DNA from: Cyclospora cayetanensis
Lineage: Eukaryota > Apicomplexa > Conoidasida > Eucoccidiorida > Eimeriidae
Assembly (NCBI RefSeq): GCF_002999335.1
Contig: NW_020312358.1
Location: forward strand, 62,001-126,000
DNA length: 64,000 bases
Direction: 5' to 3'
Shown here piece by piece: positions 1 to 11,831 of the stretch. A program made the translations under genes and the position numbers. Each line of letters begins with the position of its first letter. Positions within the stretch are counted from its first letter, which is position 1. Below the pieces are notes generated by a model, which made no database searches, had not been told where the DNA came from, and was given only the letters and a program-made list of their open reading frames with translations.

Positions 1-3000
1 ACGGCACAGAGGGAGCTATGTGATGCGGCTGGTGCATGCAGTCCTGTCTCTGCCACAGGTGTTTCTGCGTCTGCAAAAGGAAGCGACACCAGGAAAGGGA
101 GGGGCGATAGCACCATGGCTGCTCCACTCAATGCCTCCTCCACTGCCACCGCATACGCGACCTCCCCTTGACTTTTTTCTGCGGCACTGGGCGCAGCCAA
201 GCCGCCCACTGCATGCAATGCGCAGAACAGAGGCACTGGCAAGGCAGCCCTCGGAAGGGGTAGAGCTTGTTGCGGCCAGAGCAGCAAGTGACCTGCCAGA
301 GGGAGCGCTGGTGTCTCTGCAGCAGTAAGACACCCCCGCAGAAGCACGGGAGCTGCAGTGTTGCTGCTGCTGCTGCTGCTCCCCACGGCAACCCCGTGTG
401 CAGCCGTAGCAATCACACGCAGCAACAGGGCCTCTGTAGCAGCGGCGCGGCGGCTCAGAAAGACGACCTTGAAGAAGAGGCGAGGCGGCGAGTCGTACTG
501 CAGCGGCAGCTGCTGCTGCATTTCATGCTGATCCTCGTCTTGCTGTTGTTCGCAAGCCAGAATGGCATCCAGGGTATCTCGCGGTAGGACAGACGCAGCT
601 GCAGCAATGGCAGCCGCAAGCATTTCTGGAAGCGGCTGCCGCGGCCACTCTGTTTGGTGCTGCAGCAGTCTCAAAAAGTCTTCCTCGGGAGACCTAAGAG
701 CATGAAGAGCGCGCTCGATTTCTCCCTCAACCAGAAAGTTCTTGGCCAGAGAAAGTGAGGCTGCGGCTCTTGCTGCTGCTGTTGGGGTTGTCTGCTCCTC
801 AGGAGCTTCCCGCGTGTTGATTGATGAGGATCTCCTCAGGAAGCTCTCGGGCAAGTCATCTGCGGCCTGAGACTGAGGCGACAGTTGCCGACGCGGCTGG
901 AGCTGAGCCGGCTGTTGCTGCCGTGAGGGCTGCTGCAACCGCTGCAGCTGATTCTTCCGCTGCATCTGCATCTGCTGCTCCTGCTCTTGGTGCTCCTGCT
1001 GCTGTCTTTCTAGCTGCTTCAGCTCGCGCGTCCTGGCCGGAGAGTGTTCTTCCTCGTGAGGGCCCTCCTTCTCCTTCCATGAGTCGTCTTCTTTGGACAG
1101 TTCCGCTTTCAAGGTCTCTTTAGCGGGAAGCGCCTCACAGGATACTCCATTCGACGCTGCTGCAGCGGCCAAACGCACAGAGAACAAGGCGCATCAGCGC
1201 ACAGGCAGGCAGGGATTCACAGCTTTTCGGGGCGGAGCAGCACCCTCAAGTGGAGGGAACACCGACATGCTCTCCTCGAAGCTTAAGAAGTCTAGACCCG
1301 CTTACCTCTGCTCGCCCGTCGCCGCCTCCACCTCCGGATGCCAATGATGCCCTCAGGAAGAGCCTCCAGATCCCCCGCAGCGGCAGCGCTGTCTTGCGGT
1401 GAAGCCTCGGATACCTCAGACGTCAGTTTGGCCATTGGCGGGGAGCGTGCTGGCGTCGACTCCGGAGGTGAAGGCATCGCCGTCTGGGGGCTGTGTGGAA
1501 GTGCCGTTTGGTTTGGAGAGGTGGGAAGCACCCGCAGTTTGCGGCCTCCCTCAACTCCCCCGAGCAGATCCGACGCAGGGAAGACACGTGCTTCCGTCGC
1601 AGAAGCAGTCGAGGAGATCGGCGTGATTACTGATGAGTTTCCCGCCGCTCCTCCAAAGATGGGCGGCACTCCCGTCGGCACGCATACAAGAGGGCTCTGG
1701 GGAGAAGCCCCTGCAGCAGTCACGACAGCTGCTGCTGCTGATGTTGCAGCTGCAGCTGCATCCTGTGCCACTCCGCTTGCCTGCGTATCTGATGGCCCCC
1801 TTGAAGGGACCTGTCCAGCTACAAGTGCTTGACGAGTCTCTGCGTTCGTTGCCATAGTAACGTCCACAGAGGAAGGCAGCCACTCTACGCGCTCTGCTGA
1901 ACCTATACGAACAGACGAAGACGCCTGCACCCCCCCCTGAGACCGCTCTGCCCCTTGGATATCTTGTTGCTGTTGCTCTTGCAGTTGCTGTGGTTGCTGC
2001 CGTTGCTGTTGCTGCTCTTGCTGCTGATGCTGCTCTTGCTCTTGCTGCCGTTGCTGCTGTAGCTGTTCCTGTTGCTGCTCGAATTGCTCCTGCACTTGGA
2101 ATAGTGCCCCGTTTGGCTTCTCTTGTTGCTGCCCTTGAGAGTCCTCCAAAGTTTGCTGGTGCTGCGGATGTCGCAGCTGTTGCGCCTCGCCAGATTTCCC
2201 ATAGCCCTCCTGAACACCTGGGGTGGAGACAGAGGACCCTGAGGCTGCGGAAGCGGCATGCTGTGCAGCTACTCTTTCGTCCGCTGCGGAGGTTGCTGCG
2301 AAACGGAAAAGTGGCGGCTTTGTGGAGTGCTCTTGGGGCAGCTGCTGTTCTGCTTCGTGCTGCGACTCCTGCTTTCCCTCTTGCGGCCGCTCTAGAGACT
2401 TATTGTGCGCCTGTTGGCGGAGCCGCAGCTGCTGCAGCCGCTTCAGCTTCCTGAGTTCGTCTTGCTGTTGCTGCCCCTGCAGCCCATGCTGGCGCTGCGG
2501 CTCTTCCGGTGCGTGTTGCTGCTGCTGCTTGAGGTAGAACGCCTTGCTGAGGGCTGCGGCGGAAGGCCTGAGTTGCTGTTGCGGCGGGGGAGCAGCAGCA
2601 AACGGCGGCTCGGGGGGGTAATCCGGATCCAGGAGCTGCTTTCTCGAGGAGCATGAGGGGGGGGCGAGAAACGCAGAAGGTGCTCTCGGGCCCTTCGCCT
2701 TCTTGTAGGAAGAGAGATCTTGCAGCAGCGACTTGTCCGTCTGCTCTAAAAGACAGACTGGCAGGCCTCGAGGCGTCACTGACGTGCCGATGCCGTAAGC
2801 TTTCAGAAACAGCAGGAAGAGATCTTCTGAGGCACAGCCACACAGCGCACGTGCAAGAAAAGGTGACACAAGACCGCAGCGTGACGAGTGCAGGGAAGAA
2901 GTGCGCATGGGACGGGGGGCAGTACGAGCACGCGAGAGGCGTAAAGCCCTCGCCGGCAGTCGCACGAGCAGAGTCGCTGGAGGTGAGCCGATACACTCCG

Positions 3001-6000
3001 TGAGGGCAGGGCGAAGCATGGGGATTGACGCTAAACGGGCAATTACCATCTTCTCCGTCAAATCCCATCAAGACAGCAAGTCTCTGGGGGCTGATGGGAT
3101 TTCTAGAGCCTCCGGCCAGTCTGTTGAAGACGAGAGCGGCGAGCAGGCGGGCCCTCGCAAATGGAAGAAACTTGTGCAACAGCACACACAACAGATACGG
3201 CCCCCCCCGCATCAATCTGACATATCTCCGGAGATCCAAAGCCTTGAAGGCCTTGTACGCGGAGAGTGCGAACCGCACGGAGGGGTCTTGCTGCAGCTGC
3301 TGCGGCAGCCGCTGCAGCAGCGATACTACAGCAGTGTCGCTGGCTTCCTGAGCCAAGAGCATCAGCAGACGAAACCCCCAGAACTCCCCTTCGTACGGGC
3401 TGCTGTAAACTAGCAAATCCATGAGGTCCGTCGCGCTAAGCCCTGCTGCGGCTGGTCCGGCAGCAGCAGCAGCAGTGGCAGCAGCGGAGGCAGCATCGCG
3501 TTTGCTGCGAAATGCGCGAGTCGCCTCGTATCCCTGCATCAGCTTGTCAAGGCATGTCTGCATGAGCCCGTGGTTCGAGACTGCATCGAAGCCAGGAGTT
3601 CCCGCCAAAAGCTCCTCAGAGAGAACAAGGAAGCGGAAGGAAATCTCAAGGGTCTCTATGGAGGCTCTATGGGGTGACACATGCTGCACGGTGAGCTCTT
3701 GCCAGCAAGCCCTCAGCCTGTCTCTCAGAAAGTTGTAGACGTCAATATACGCGTACGGCCTGGGCCGCGGATAAAGGTATTCCTTCCTGGGCAGACACTG
3801 CTGCTGCTGCTGCTGCTGCTGCATGCATCCATTGGTCAAATCGGCATCAGCAAAGTATGTTAGGAGTGCATGCACCGCTCGCCGGCACCAAACTGCAGGG
3901 CGAGTGTCTGACTGCTTGAATGGTTTGCCCGCATCACTGCGGCGGAAGGATGAGAAGGCGAGGTGTACGTTGACCTGAGCCGCACAGGAAAAGAGGAGAG
4001 GTGGCGAGACAGCGTCAAGAATCTCGAAGTTGATGGTGATAGATAACGACCCCTGTTGGCCTCCACAGCTTGCGCGCGCAGAGAGAGCGAGAGAGACAGA
4101 GACAGAGAGACTTCAAAGCCAGAAAAGGCGCCGCCGCGCAGCGGATGAGCAGGAAGCACTAGTAGTTGAGAAGCTGGATATACCCTTGGAGAGTAAAGTA
4201 GGCCTTAAACAGCTCAGCGATCCTGCAGGGGAAGGGAAAAAGCGATTTATGAGGGGGAAGGGAGGAAGGGGTCGAATCCTGTATGTATATGTATATATGC
4301 ATGCGGCTTACAATGCGTGCTTCTGGATCTCCAGGGACCGTTGCGTCTAGGCGTTCGAAGTCTGATGCCGTTGAAACCTGTTGCTTATCCAGCATTTCCT
4401 CGTGGCTGCAGCAGCCGTAAAGCTGGCCTACAAAGGCACCTCCCGGGGAGCCGTCACCTCCTCCGGTGGGTGAGGACGCTTGCGAGCCGTCTAGTAGAAA
4501 CTGCTGCAGCTGCTGTACTACCTGGACGCGCAGAATTAAGGCCCCATCCTCAAGATCCGCCTGCAGCATTGGATTTGCGTGGGAGCCTTGAGGCTGCGGC
4601 AAAGGCGGAGGAACCGCGCGGCCCTCCGCTGCACAGAGGCGACTTCTCCCATGCACAGCCACCACGCTGCCACCATTAGCACTGCCGCTGCTTGCTTCCT
4701 CGCTTGGCGTTCCTGCGTTCTGGAAGGCACTGCTGCCAGTTAGCGCAAACGAGGGCCCCTCGTGCGCGGCCGAGGGCCCCGAGGAGGGGCCCCCACTGCT
4801 GCCGCTGCTGCCGGCAGTCGCTTTTGTTGCTGCCAAGCCGCCAGTACCAGCCGCAGCAGACACGCTGCCGAGAAAGAGGCTCGATCCGCCAACGGAGTGT
4901 CCAGGAGGGGGCCCCTTGCTGGTAAGAGCGGCCCCCAAGGCCGATCTTTCAGGGGGGCCCCCAGAATGCCCGTTCACGGCATTGCTGCGTCGTGCAGCTG
5001 CGACCCCAAACAGACTACTGCCCGCCTCAAAGCTGGAAGCCTCTCGAGCAGCAGTGCCTTCGAAAGGGCCCCCGCTACGTGTGGCTGGGGGGCACCCATT
5101 GGAGACTTCAGAAGGCAAAGAATTGCCTTTCGAGCGAGCTGCAGAAAAGGGCCCCCGCGCTGCCGCACCTCCGAATAAGCCGCTGCTTGAGGAAGAAGCC
5201 AGGAGCCCCTCGGAAGCTGCAGCAGTACCAACGCGGTTGCTGGCGGCTTTATTATTCTGATGCGAAAGTGCTGCCTGTCTAGTGCCCTCCTGCACGGCGG
5301 CCTCCCCAACTGCACTGCCAAACAAGCCGCCACTAGGCAAGGGCCTAGCAGCTGGAGGGCCCCCAAAGAGGGGGCCCCCCGAGGCAGATCCACTCGCGAA
5401 GCTTCCAAAGAGGGGGCCTCCGGAGGCAGATCCACTCGAAGGGCCCCTAAAGAGGGGGCCCCCCGAGGCAGATCCACTCGAAGGGCCCCCAAACAAAATA
5501 CCGGTGGCCGTCGTACTGCCGGATACCCCACGCGTATCAGCGCCTGCTCCGAAAGCGGGAGCCCGTAGCGGTGTGTTGGAGAAGACAGAAGAAGCAGCGG
5601 CAGATAAGCCTTGCGAAGTATTGGCGGCATCTACAAGCGTGGCACTTGAAGCAACCCCACCCTGTCCCTTGGACAGAGAATTGACGGCTGCGGGAGGCGA
5701 AAGCGCTTCCGTAGACCTACCATCAAGCGCACTGCTACCGGCAGCAGCATTCGCGAAATTTGTCCCCTGAGGGATGCCAAACATCCCGCCAGTTGTAGAT
5801 GCATTAGACAGGAGCTCACTCCGTCCGAAGCTCCAGCCCGACTCCCCGCCAGAAGCTCCAGACTTACAGGCCGCGTTGTTGCTGCTAGTGCTGCCGCCTC
5901 CAACGAGACCTGAGGAAGTTCCCGCTACTCCGACACCCCTTCCAAACAGTATGTGTCCACTACCACCAGTGCCTTTGGGAACCGCAGATGGCGCGATGCC

Positions 6001-6315
6001 TGCGAACGCGGCTACTTGTCGACCCGCATTTGCCGCAGAAGAAGCTCCAAAGAGACTTGTCGTCGCCCCCCAGGGAGCAGCTGAGGCTGCGTTGAAGGGG
6101 GTGGTCGTGCTCGTGGAGGTGCTGCCTGTGGAGGCGGAGGACCCGGGGGTGTTTCCAAAGAGGGAGGGTGGTGCTGCTGCTGCTCTTGCTGCGTTCGCCG
6201 TAGAAAGGCTTTGAAAAAGAGCACTGCCACGGCTCTCCTCAGCGGGCATGGCTGCTTTACCAAAGAGATCTCCGGGGGCCCTCCACGGGCTGGAATTCGG
6301 GGGGATCCCCTGCAT
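1..6315 (-). CDS. SAC3: SAC3/GANP-type mRNA export factor with N-terminal FG repeats (3' end cut by window)
   Basis: Likely TREX-2 scaffold linking nuclear mRNA to the pore. I read four exons: 6315-4312, 3974-3047, 2826-1306 and 1159 to beyond position 1; all junctions keep phase (0, 1, 1). Exon 1 encodes about 668 residues rich in Gly/Ser/Ala with many LFG motifs, like FG nucleoporins, and ends in the start of the SAC3 domain (GCCSHEE, then DPEARI). Exon 2 continues it with RRSDAGKPF, RPAVWCRRAVHALLTYF, YAIDVYNFLRDR-like and ALSAYKAFKALDLRRYVRLM segments, matching SAC3/GANP order, and ends VLMGFDGED; exon 3 resumes DLFLLFLKAYGIG. The rest is Gln-rich (runs of CAG), then an Ala-rich helical tail still open at position 1. 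Start ATG at 6315 is the first Met after an upstream in-frame stop. Exon 4 has a CAGCAG acceptor, so one residue may vary. Domain call strong; full length unknown. Confidence 0.85.
5361..5500 (-). repeat. 42-nt tandem repeat in the FG-repeat exon
   Basis: About three copies of a 42-nt unit, anchored by the identical 16-mer gaggcagatccactcg at 5381, 5423 and 5465. On the minus strand each unit codes 14 residues of the form GPLFxxxxSGSASG, so the array extends the FG-repeat domain in frame. Confidence 0.85.
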
Positions 6316-6920
6316 CTTCGCAACTGACGAAGAGAGGGTAGGCCCCTTACACTGCTAGAGATACTCGGCCATACCAGGGGAGGAGGCGCACCACCTTAGG
6401 CAAGTATGGAGGTGGAGAAGCAGTTTTGAGGCTCCTCCTACAGGCAGTGCTCGCCGCAGCTTAGGACGGGCTGCACGACACCGGGGGCCCTCAGCCTCTT
6501 CGGCGTTCTCTCTCTCCCTCTCTCTCGACACAGACATTTATGGATGAAAATAAAGCAGCAAAAGAGGTCATGTTGGGGGAGGATGCTCAGGAAAAATGCC
6601 ACAGCACAGGCTGTCGTCCAGCCTGCGATACATGCAGTCCCACACACACCGGAACAACGGTGGCTTCTTGGGGGCCCCCTGGGCCTCCTGCTGAGCCCTT
6701 CCTTGTGGCATGCGCAATGCCAATATGCGATTCGTATTGCAACTTTCGCAGCGCTGTCCCCATTGAATCGCAGTGAGACACCGCGACACCGCCTTCATCT
6801 CTCGGGGCGTCCCTGCACTCCCTCATCACGAGTTCCCGAGCTCCACCGAGGAAGGGGAGAGGGGGGCTGCCGGGAGAATTACCGCCTTGTGCCGAGGCAA
6901 GGGCGGCCTCGCGCACTTCT
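6316..6920. other. Intergenic interval between divergent genes
   Basis: 605 bases between the SAC3 start on the minus strand and the first ATG of the plus-strand gene at 6921. It has GC-rich palindromic tracts (around 6669-6690) and a CT-rich stretch near 6509-6530. It probably holds both promoters; no specific element can be assigned. Confidence 0.5.
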
Positions 6921-9605
6921 ATGGAAGCTTTTACACTTGCTCTTAGGGCTGTCAAGGGCCCCCAAGGTGGAAAGGATCAAACCGTTAGGGGCCTCACAAT
7001 CCTCGTTTGTCTTGGGCTGGTCTTGTTGTTTGCTGGTATCCCCGGATCTGTTGCGCTACAGCCGCGACAGGTGCCTCATCGCCTGAGCGCTGCAGCGGCT
7101 AGCAGCGGGACGTGCAACAGCCGAAGCCGGCGTTGCGATGTCAGCGGACCGTTGCAGCTTGCCAGCCGCAATACCACGGGCAGGATCCGTCGCGAACTGC
7201 AGGCCGAAAGACCCCTTCAAGCCTGCGTGCCATCGTTTGCATGTAGATACCCCCTCCTAAGGAGGCCCCCTGGGGGCCTCTTATGGGCCTGCTTGGAGGA
7301 CTCTACCGCCGAAAGGACTGCGTTACCGAGAAGAGCAACTGCAGCGCCTGCGGACGGGAACACCCGAGTCTCTGGAAACGCATCGAATACTCTCCCAAAA
7401 GGAGATTCCGAAGAACGCTCGCAGCCTCTCCACGGAATATGCGTGTGCGTCTCGCCTCTTCTGAGCAATCCTGAGGCACCGGATAGAAGGCCCCGTGAGT
7501 TACAGAGCCTCCAGCGCGCAGCACGAGTCCACAGCCCTCCTGAATTCCCGGGGAACGGCATGCACTGTTTGGCGCTTGCAGACAGAGGGCAGAAATCTGC
7601 ATGAGTGGGACGCCCTCCTCTTGCCGTGCCGAAGTGGCGTGCGGCGCTGGCGTTGTGGTGGCCAATTTGTTGTTGCAGTTGCTGCTGAGGGTGCATGCAG
7701 GCTTCCTGAGGGGCCCTGCAGCATACGAGTCGACGGCAGTGGCTCGGCTTAAGGCCACGGGTGCATCCGTTTCTGTGAGGCCTCCTGAGGCCCCCCGCGG
7801 CAGCAGATCTGCTGCCCCGCTTCACCTCGAGGTGTCAGCCCTTCCGCCAATCCCCTTACGCGATCCTGCGGCTGAGCATGAGGCCCCCGTTGGGGGCCTC
7901 ACCCGCAGCAGCAGTACGAGTACCACCGACAGTGTCGCGCCGCGCTCTGGGAATGCAGACAACAGGCAAGGACTGCTTCAGCAGCACACCATGGCATTTG
8001 CCCCTTCCAGGGGGAGCATCAGCTGGTTTGGATGCTTCGGTGCTGCTGCGGCTATTCTAGAGGCACTCCCTGTGGCGGAAGCAACCGCTGAGGCAGAGGC
8101 AGCGTCAGAGGCTGCACGATCCACTTCTTCGCATCTATCCCCCCTCCTGCTGGCGTCTTCGGGAGCGCCTGCCATGTGGCTGTGCGGCAGCAAGGCCTCC
8201 CTGCTGAGGAGGGCCTTCGAGGCCCTTAGAGGCCCCGACCCCAAAGATCTCCACACGCTGCGATTTTACCAGGAAGACGCGAAGAAGAGGGAGAGAGAGC
8301 AGCCACAACAAAGCGTTCCCGCTGCACGGTTGGCGCTGCTCACAGTGGGCGACGGGGGAGACTTCAGCGAGGCGGCCTCGGCGGCACCAGCGTCTGCATG
8401 GGGGCATCAGCACCTGCTGGAAAGCCTGAAGCAGCAGCAACAAAGTTGGAGTTTTCAAGAAAGCTCTTCGGTGGCCTTACAGGCGGATGTACTCGAGCGA
8501 GCAACTATTGGAGGGGCCTTGCTGCAGTGCTGCGAAGCTGCTGGACTTCTTCTGAGGATTGGCGAAGGCGCCTTCGAGGCGGCCTCCTCTTGCTTGGCGG
8601 GGTACGTCTGTTTCTAAGATCTCTTGGCTCTCATGAGGCCCCTAGAGAAGCCCGCGCAGGGGGCCTATGGCGGGGTCTATGAGAGCGGCATCTTTTTCTG
8701 TGTGCCCGCGCAGGCAGCAGCAAGCGCACCGAAGCAGCAACCAGGAGGAGCAGCAGATGCATGAGCAGAGCTTTGCAGCGAGAGTTTCCTTGGAGAGGGC
8801 ATTGTGCTTTAGTCCTACGGTAAAGCACAAACTGCTACTTGGTACGCGGGGTAGACGGGATGGGGAGGTCTGCGTGCTAGTACACTAGGGGAAGCGGGAG
8901 AGACTTCCATGTTTCGTGACTCAGAAGCACCGACAAAAGGCAGCCCCCTTAGGAACGCACACAGGCGACTTACAGTTCATTTGTGTCTTGACTTCCGCAT
9001 TGGCAGAAGAAATGGACAGGGGGGATAGCATGCAGCAAAAGTGGAGCCAGAAGTTTAGCTCGACGCGTAGCATTATGCAAGCATTGCGCACGCGCATCAC
9101 CAAACAAACCTTTAAGCTTCTTTGCATGGATCTACGCATTGCAGGAGGCACAATTCTGAGAGACCCCACGAAGGCGGTTCTGCTGCGACAGGCAAGAGCT
9201 GCTGTGAGGGCCTTTCGGCTGCAAATGGAGAGCCACTTCAAGGAGGCTGATATCCTCCTCTACGTAAGAGGCGTTCCTCCGCGTGACAGTGCTGAACCCA
9301 TCTGCAGCAAGTCCACCGTGGCACGGTGCTCGGGCAGCAGAAGGAGCACGGCCATGACCCCCTCCAAGGAGGATCTCCCACCAGGTAGTGAAAATGTAAG
9401 GTCATCTCCCACGACAATTCGCAGCGAGTCGCTGGACACAAGACCTCGAAGGGCCTCTTGTAGCCTTTATGAACAACTGATAGCTGCTTCTACGGCAGCG
9501 GGGTTGCCGTGTTTTATTTTTGAGGACGGCTGGATGCTCCTGGGTGTCCCTGGCAGCGATGAGTTGGTGCTGAAAACTGCGGCAGCTCGTACGACGCAGG
9601 AATAA
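6921..9605 (+). CDS. Unknown protein with signal peptide and basic leader, possible plastid (apicoplast) import
   Basis: I propose four exons: 6921-7070, 7679-8601, 8714-8841, 9007-9605. Splice phases 0, 2 and 1 agree and give 599 residues. Exon 1 starts MEAFTLALR and has a hydrophobic segment (GLTILVCLGLVLLFAGI, about residues 25-41). Exon 2 then supplies a basic, Ser/Ala-rich stretch with few acidic residues, as in a bipartite apicoplast leader. Alternatively translation starts at ATG 7601, which has its own hydrophobic stretch. The middle is low-complexity. The C-terminal third has helices around ITKQTFKLLCMDLRIAGG and AVLLRQARAAVRAF and ends with GLPCFIFEDGWMLLGVPGSD. I do not recognise the family. 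The gene converges on the cyclase gene. The last three exons are well supported; the first is less certain. Confidence 0.6.
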
Positions 9606-11473
9606 TAGGCCCCTTCAGGCGCAACAGGGTTAATGCTCTTGGGGCTTTCTGGTGACGCGCAACCTTCCTGCTAGGCGTCATGATCTGAATAAGATCATAC
9701 ACTTACATTCTTTGTCTGAGGGGCGCTTGCTGCTGCACCTGAGCAGTGCGCCGCATAGAGGTGTTAGTTGACTTAGCAGGCGGTAGAAAACTATTACTCG
9801 GCCTTCTAGTGACAGAGACGGGTTGCATGTCGGTCGCTGAAGCTGAAATTCTAGATGCGTTGCTGGCACGGCACTATAGCTAAAGCCTGTGGCGCATTAT
9901 CCGTTTACTGCCGCGCGTGTACCAAACGACTTGACGCATAAGTGTTGGCACTGCAGCGCCTCCAGAAAAGGTCGCGTGCAGAGACCCTGCGAACAAGGGT
10001 GTTTTCTGCAGCAGCGTAACACTTTGAGGATCGGCTTGACAGATCCCCTAAGGGGACCTGCTAAAGAAATGGAATCGCAGTTGAGGAACTGCGATTGCAG
10101 TTAACTTGAACATTTCAGGTGTAATCCAGAGAGACTGTTTATAAAGTATAAGTGCCGAGTGTTGAGTTGAACGATCAAGAGGAATGCGCATTTAAGCCAT
10201 CACACATTGACGGCGGGCACGGTTTGGTGCATTCAAGCGTGGCACGAAAGACTGGACAATTCGGACAGCTCGAAACTGGCTGTTCAGCAGGGCAGGCCTG
10301 TGTAGCTTGCTTTCTGCTTTTCAATATATCTCTGGAGAGCTATCGCTGTTAACATCTGGACTTGAAGTCGGCGCCGCCTTCTCCTCCTGAAAGGCACAAC
10401 CCATCGCAAATGAGTTAAGCTTCATTGGAAGTTGCGGTGTAAAATTATCTATGCTCAAAGAGCTTTCACATCTGGTTGTCCAGAGCAGCTCTGGGGATCC
10501 AACCCTTCTGCTCGCCTAGTCTGCCTCCTAAGCCATGTTTGTGATTCTGCTATATCGACGGAGGTGGCCTTACCGTTATTGGGTGCATCGGCGCGGCGCC
10601 TGTGTGGGCTGTGCTGCCCGAGCGATTGAAGTCTTGCAGCGCGGTTGGGTCGCATCCACCAGCTGCAGGACTACCTATGAACAAAATCACATGAATAGTC
10701 CTTTTTCCTGGGCTTAAGAAGCCCCTTGACATTCAAAGAGCCGTTGATCTCGCCAAAAGCGTGCAGAAGATGGGCCCGATACTTTTGACTTCTAGCAATT
10801 ACAGGTGAAAAAGTGCAACACTGCCCGAAGCACTGCTGAGAAAGTTATAATAGCCCTAATGTGATGGCACGTAATCGAGTACATGCGGGTCTGCACTGTA
10901 GCTGACCTGCATGTGTCTCTGCGTCCAGCTGTTGGCTAGCCAAAAGTTTGTCCTGTACTTCCCCCTGCGGAGCAGAGCTGCGGCAGCTGCTGGCTCGCGA
11001 TCCAGGCCTGCTGGCACACGGGAGACTGCCACGAGGGGACTCTGCAGGTAAGCTGCCCTCAGCGCTGCCGCGGACGCTGTATCGCCGTCCCACAGAACCA
11101 TGGACTCCCATGATCGATCCTCTGCGAGATCTCTTCCCGCGGAGTTCTGGCTTGCTGCGCGATACGCACTCACAGCACAATGACGATACAGCAGGTGCAT
11201 GTCTGTGTCCCTCCGCAGTATGCCAATGCCGTCCGCACGACGGCGGAAAGCTCAAAAAATTTTACCCATATGACCGCCCTCCATAAAGCTTTCTGCTGTT
11301 TTGTGAATGAAGCGCACGCGGAGTCATCGCGGCTTGGACCTGGAGACATCCCCGGTGGCTGTGGTATTAAAGGCGGCTCGGGTCCTGCTTGGTCTCCAGC
11401 GAGTTCGTCCGTCACTTCTCCTCTGCACGCGTATTCACCAAGGCGACGACACACATGTACATCCACGTACATC

Positions 11474-11505
<32 letters not shown>

Positions 11506-11831
11506 GAGGCAACACACCTGTGCGCACTTATGCCATGACCTGCCTTACTCTCCGCGAATATGCAGCACGTGGGATATGAGAAACATGGCACAAGGAGCAT
11601 CCACAGGGGCAAGTTGCACTGCCGAAAGTGCTTACGCTGGGTGGATGATGTAGGAATCAACCGTCTTGTTGATGACGCAAACTGTCTTGTTAAAGCGAAA
11701 TTGGAACTTCCTGCAAGTAAACAAGTTTGACTGCCAGGAACTGATGGAGAGCCCTCGAGGATCAGTAGGCTGAAGGTCAGATCCTGGGAATGCTGCCCAT
11801 CCTATGCAACTTACACGAAGCGATGCTGCTG
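9606..11831. other. Intergenic, between convergent 3' ends
   Basis: 2.2 kb between the stop of the 6921-9605 gene and the stop of the cyclase gene. Short open frames occur (for example 10845-11255 minus and 11180-11653 plus) but none has recognisable domains, and two cross a CA microsatellite. I see no gene here; 3' untranslated regions of both neighbours are likely. Confidence 0.6.
11474..11502. repeat. (CA)n microsatellite
   Basis: Uninterrupted CA dinucleotides, about 14 copies, in intergenic DNA downstream of the cyclase gene. Confidence 0.95.

Noticed and set aside
821..1123. Ala-rich frames on both strands around 821-1123
   Set aside because: Shadows of the Gln-rich minus-strand frame of SAC3 exon 4, which stays open from 1159 to the window edge.
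4281..4311. A 33-nt intron inside the SAC3 exon (removing the HIYIYIQ stretch)
   Set aside because: Too short for an intron, and the longer intron 4311-3975 restores the SAC3 domain exactly.
4762..6214. Several long plus-strand open frames (for example 5282-5770 and 5774-6214)
   Set aside because: They lie antisense to the FG-repeat exon of SAC3. The GC-rich repeat keeps all frames open; the minus frame carries the LFG motifs and joins in phase to the SAC3 domain.
11180..11660. Frames of 82-157 codons spanning the CA microsatellite
   Set aside because: They are held open by the dinucleotide repeat and encode Thr-His or Val-Cys runs; no splice-linked exons nearby.
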